Assembly (NCBI RefSeq): GCF_000091045.1 | Contig: NC_006686.1 | Span: 587,501-622,500, forward strand | Reading direction: 5' to 3' | Length of the DNA: 35,000 bases | Origin: Cryptococcus deneoformans JEC21 | Taxonomy: Eukaryota > Basidiomycota > Tremellomycetes > Tremellales > Cryptococcaceae | Shown: in pieces, positions 31,100 to 35,000 of the stretch | Layout: the number at the start of each line of letters is the position of its first letter | Position numbering within the stretch: the stretch's first letter is position 1 | The notes under the pieces: generated by a model | Database searches by the model: none | Told to the model about the DNA's origin: nothing | What the model saw: only the letters and a program-made list of their open reading frames with translations | Translations under genes and position numbers: made by a program

Positions 31100-34000
31100 C
31101 TAAATATCCTCCTCTTGACCGATAGTAGCAAAGCTGAGCGGGGTAAACGGCTGCATCCAAAACCATCAGTCACTTGCAATCTCTTGATGACAACAACAAC
31201 AACACAAAAAGAACAGATACTCACATAGCCTCCAGCCATGTAATGCTTTCCATTCGCTTCGACCCAGTGCAACCTCAAAGCGTGCAAAAACGCGGACAAA
31301 CCTTCCATGACACACAAGATACCGACCGTACCCCCAAACCACACCGCAAACATGACGAACAAGAAGACGGCGCGGGAAATCAGCCCGCCGTTAAAGTCAA
31401 ACGCAAGTTGCAGGGTCATGGACCAAAGCACCTCTGACAGTTGTGCGTGGGCAAGGGAAAGCGCCCAGAGTCGGAGGTAGGAAGCACTATGACGGCGATT
31501 ATAAACTCGAAGACTCGACATTGAAATGCAAAACGATAAACACTTACGTGTTCGAGATACAACCAAGACAAAACTCGATCGTATGAATGACCTGATGCAC
31601 AATAATATCTCCCATCTCAAATGGCTGAATCACATAAATGACATTGATTAGCTCAAAACTAAAGCTCAAATCCCAACATTCATTTACTCACATGTTCCTC
31701 GTCAGAACTCTCTGCTACAGCCATACCAACTTCCTCCTCTTCCTCCGCCCGGCTTTCTGCACCAATAGAGTCCCTTCCGTGCATCCCCCCATTATCCTGT
31801 CCCTGCAACCCTTGATAGCCCTGAGCGACGATACGTTGGTGCTCCTTCCAGAGCATATATGGCTTCAGCGCAAGCATCCACGGAACACAGACAAGGGCGA
31901 TGAGGAGGAGGACGACCTGGATGAAGCCTTGCCCAGCGTATAGCTGAGTCCCAGGCTCGATAGTCCCCGGGGAAAGGAACATGTAAATCAACATGTTGAG
32001 CAATCCCGGCGGGCTAGTGACAGATTGAGACCAGTCGACAGACCACTTGTAGATGATGCAAACGACGAGGTAACCAAAAATCGAGTGGAAGAAGAGCATC
32101 TGAGGGATGAATTCGGCATAAATGTTGAGCGGTTTCTTGAAATGAATGTGGTTCGGCACTTGGAGACAGATTGCAAAAGTCATCTAGACAAAAGTACGAG
32201 ATTTGTCAGTGTGTACCCCGTTCCCAGTGACGCGTATAGAAAAGGAAACTTACATGGATGACACCAAGGATGATTGACATTTTCATCTTGTAAGAATTGT
32301 TAAAGATCAAGGCATTATCCGAACCGTGCCACATGGGGTCCATGCCAAAGGGATAAATGTTTCCCGTTGGCTCTGCCTCGATAAGTCCTGTAGAATTGGA
32401 AGGCCATTCCCATCCAGATTGCCACAGGTGAAGCGTCTTGGAAAAGATGTCGTTGTACATGAAACCGGTAAAGACAGAAAAGATGCCCATGAGAACGATT
32501 AGGTATCGACCGCTAAATAAATGTCTTGTGTGTCAGATTTAAACACAAAAGATGCTGAAATGAAATACAAAACGTACAAGAAAAATGTCTCAACATTCTC
32601 ATTGACACCATTTTTCGCAATCTGCCTCTCCCAAAAGATCATCGCCGCAGCAGTCAAGAACATCAAAATACCGTGACCAATATCACCAAACATGACTGCA
32701 AACAAGAATGGGAATGTAATGACAGCATACAAACCGGGATTAACTTCTTGGTATGTGGCAATACCATAAGAGTCGATTAGAGTCTGGAAACCTTCAGTAA
32801 ACTTGTTGGTCCTGTGGAACGTGGGAGGAGTCTGGTGGGTACGGAGCTCTGAGAGGATGGCAGGCACAGAAGTACCAGCAGTATCCATCGCACGACGCAA
32901 ACCGAGCTGGATAGCGGTGATGTCTCGAGAAGGACACCAGCCTTCAGCGACAAGGGTCTTTCGACCTTGGTCATAGCTCAACAAGTTGAGCGTCTTGTAG
33001 ATTTCCTCTTCGCGCATGACAGCGTCAGTCCACGCCTCGAGGGATTCAGCGATTTTGCTGAGCTCTACACGACGGGTTTGACCCATATTGTACAGGACAT
33101 TATCAACATCTTCAAGGCGCGCAGAGACTTGGCGCAGAGCGTCGGATCGCTTGTCGGTAGCGGAATCAATGTTGTAGAGCGTGCCACCCATGGATTCGGC
33201 GACCTTGCGAATCTTGGCGAGAAGCTCTTGACCATGAGCGAAAATGATGAAAACATCCTTGAAAGTCTCCTTCCCAGAGACAGTATCGACAAAGGGCTCC
33301 TCAATTTCAGAGTAGTTCATGTAGAGGTTACCCCTCAAGACTCGCCAGAGAATACGCTCAAATGTGGGCATTCGGGCACGATCAATAGTACCGGCGACAA
33401 ACTCGAGGTCAAAACCGGACAAGCCACTCTCACCTGGGAGTGTTCCATACTCGGCAGCATGCTCAAGCAGAGGAGCGGCGTCGCTGCTGTCCTCCATTGA
33501 CGTTCGAATCTCGGTATGGCGATGGCCGGCCTTATTAAGCGGTTTAGCCGCTTATCCCATCCGATTGAACAAATGAGCACTTACCTCGTCAAAGAACCCA
33601 GCGGTTTCCTTCAAGACACACTTGTTCTCCTCCAGTTCGCTCTTCCTCCTACCTAATTCTTCCCAACTCTTGTTCATTTCGTTCAGCCTCCTCTCGTGTT
33701 CCTTGAGCTTCTCCTCCAGTTCATCGTACGCGTTCTGAGCACGCGGGCCTACGGTAGTGAACGGCGGGACAGCTGCAAGAGGTGGTACTCCAAGCGGAGG
33801 GGAGAGAGATGTGATTTGCGAGCGGAAGAAACGAAGACGTCGAGCCATCTCGGCGAGACGACGTAGACGTGGAGTAAAAGGTCGTTGGAAGGAAGTCAAC
33901 GAAGGGTTGAGCTGTGACGAGTCAGGCTATGCATCCTTTCATGTGAGTTCATACGTACATCCTTGAACTGGAAATTGCTCATCTCTGCCAGCTCTGAGAT

Positions 34001-34134
34001 AGTGTCATGTGCTACTTCTGACGGGATGTACAGCTGTACAAGGGACATCTCCTCCGAGCCTGTGGTATGTCAGTTGGGTGAACGCTGTGACTGGAAGGTG
34101 ACGCACGGAAGAGAGAGGGGTAATTCGTCGCCAT
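31100..34134 (-). CDS. VPH1: V-type H+-ATPase subunit a (Vo sector)
   Basis: Membrane subunit that holds the proton half-channels and couples V1 to Vo; vacuole/Golgi/endosome membranes. Nine exons (34134-34107, 34059-33959, 33911-33585, 33530-32578, 32512-32254, 32183-31692, 31624-31548, 31486-31225, 31150-31100) give 849 aa, the normal length. The N-terminal cytosolic half (1-400) starts with [18 protein letters not shown] and includes two helical hairpins and [12 protein letters not shown]. The C-terminal half is multi-pass: [54 protein letters not shown] and [20 protein letters not shown], where R751 is the essential channel Arg (yeast R735). The last exon is only 17 codons ([16 protein letters not shown]). 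Intron 3 ends in AATAAG. In C. neoformans, VPH1 is known to be needed for capsule, melanin and urease output. Confidence 0.97.
33531..33584 (-). other. VPH1 intron 3 with AAG acceptor and branch-site hairpin
   Basis: 54 nt, GTAAGT donor, AATAAG acceptor. A perfect 7-bp stem, TAAGCGG / CCGCTTA, with the loop CTAAA (plus-strand positions 33536-33554) surrounds the likely branch sequence and lies next to the acceptor. Confidence 0.7.
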
Positions 34135-34345
34135 GGCTGGCAGAATGGTCTCCGTCGAGAAGTATGGCTGGAGTAAAGATGCAGTATAAATATTGACCCA
34201 ATAGCAGTGAGTGCCGACACAAGGGGAGAACGGTGACGAGGAGGGGTTATGTAAGTGAGTACGTTACGTAACCAGCTTGCTACACCCGACCGGATGGAGT
34301 ATAGAAAAGAAGAGTGAAATCTCTCACTATGAATGTCCATCCGCC
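34135..34345. promoter_or_regulatory. Divergent promoter, VPH1 / SLC1
   Basis: 211 bp between outward-facing start codons. No TATA box stands out. Two plus-strand ATGs (34329, 34333) lie just before the SLC1 start in the other two frames. Confidence 0.5.
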
Positions 34346-35000
34346 ATGTGGAAGGTTATCTACTACCTCAACCTCGCCCTCTACACCATACTCCTCATTT
34401 CCACCTCCTTTCTCGCAGTCCTCATCGCCATAGTATGCTCACTCACAGGCCGCAGACTCAACACAAACTACTTCGTAGCCCGCACCTTCTATTGTATTGC
34501 AGGCACGATACTCGGATGGAAATTCCAGGTCGAAGGCGAGCAGTATCTCTGGGAGCTTAGTGGAGAGCACGGTGGTGGAAAGGCGAATGAAAAGGGTAGG
34601 AGTATGGTCATGGTCGGCAATCATCAGAGGTGTGTACCTCCTTGTCGTGTCGCGCATCCATTGGGGTTGAACTTGGAACAGCTTCGTCGACATTCTTTAC
34701 TTGGGAAGGATCTTCCCCAAACATGCCGCCATCATGGCTAAAAAGTCCATTCAGTGGATCCCAGGGCTTGGATGGTTTAGTATGTTGTCCCGTTCGACAT
34801 GATGATGTCTCGTGGTAATCTGACCCTCCGCCCTTCGCAGTGATGATGTCCGGCACCGTCTTCATCAATCGTTCAAACAACAAGTCGGCCATTGCCTCTC
34901 TTCAACATGCTGGTGAAGAAATGAAGCGAAAGAGGGCAAGTCATTACTTTTGCCCATAGCATTATCGCTCACGTCGCGTAGATATCGCTTTGGATCTTCC
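34346..35000 (+). CDS. SLC1: 1-acyl-glycerol-3-phosphate acyltransferase, SLC1-type (partial, cut by window edge)
   Basis: Transfers an acyl group to lysophosphatidic acid to make phosphatidic acid; ER or lipid-droplet membrane. Visible exons: 34346-34629, 34682-34779, 34841-34935 and 34982 to beyond 35000. The first 165 residues are seen. Residues 5-30 form a transmembrane helix (YYLNLALYTILLISTSFLAVL). The catalytic HX4D motif is H93-QSFV-D98 within VGNHQSFVDILYLGR, followed by FPKHAAIMAKKS, GWFMMMSGTVFINRSNN and EEMKRKRISLWIFP, which leads into the expected EGTR motif outside the window. Intron 3 (34936-34981) starts GCAAGT, a consensus GC donor; only this join yields ISLWIFP. ATG 34346 is chosen because it directly precedes the membrane helix. 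Confidence 0.93.
34936..34981 (+). other. GC-AG intron in the SLC1-type gene
   Basis: 46 nt, AGG followed by GCAAGT (the classic GC-donor consensus), acceptor GCGTAG. The join gives K-R-K-R-I-S-L-W-I-F-P, the conserved acyltransferase block. The GTCATT 4 nt on would shift the frame. Confidence 0.88.

Noticed and set aside
30949..31620. Minus-strand frame reading through the minisatellite as repeated VWRWN/FGGG peptides
   Set aside because: It is out of frame with the VPH1 exons and formed by reading through introns and the 3' flank; the 23-bp period cycles frames.

Overview
The window looks like a gene-dense chromosome segment from a basidiomycete yeast of the Cryptococcus/Tremellales type. 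The evidence is short and very numerous introns (69 reconstructed here, 41-98 nt, mostly 46-62 nt), GTNNGT donors, intergenic gaps of only 65-870 bp, and protein sequences of fungal housekeeping families. The genus is an inference from this style, not from a database match. I found no transposon, tRNA, rRNA, CRISPR array, virus or toxin gene. I rebuilt 14 protein-coding genes by joining exons so that splice sites, phase and conserved motifs agree; 13 are complete and one runs off the right edge.

Layout, left to right: CWC25 spliceosome factor (-); BEM46/ABHD13-type alpha/beta hydrolase (-); a Tim17/22/23-like membrane protein (+); a short-chain dehydrogenase, SDR-A (-); IPI1 ribosome-biogenesis factor (-); CFT2/CPSF100 mRNA 3'-end factor (-); a large Sec7-domain ARF-GEF-like protein (+); a CM1-motif (centrosomin/Mto1-type) coiled-coil protein (+); a second short-chain dehydrogenase, SDR-B, with a possible mitochondrial presequence (+); PRP11/SF3A2 (-); RRP8 25S rRNA methyltransferase (+); a serine/proline-rich coiled-coil protein of unknown function (-); VPH1, the V-ATPase a subunit (-); and the first half of a lysophosphatidic acid acyltransferase, SLC1-type (+).

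Five of the 14 genes act in RNA processing or ribosome assembly (CWC25, PRP11, CFT2, IPI1, RRP8), and the PRP11 and RRP8 start codons are only 234 bp apart on opposite strands. Other head-to-head pairs with 211-347 bp between start codons are BEM46/Tim17-like, CFT2/Sec7 and VPH1/SLC1. The genes otherwise look like ordinary neighbours, not an operon-like pathway.

The unusual content lies mainly in splicing and regulation. There are three GC-AG introns supported by conserved protein motifs, three introns ending in AAG, and a 4-nt coding first exon followed by an 8-nt microexon in PRP11. SDR-B has two in-frame starts and a perfect CRE palindrome. A 23-bp minisatellite lies just behind the VPH1 stop codon. 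The Sec7 domain carries a degenerate catalytic loop. I see no convincing new multi-gene system.
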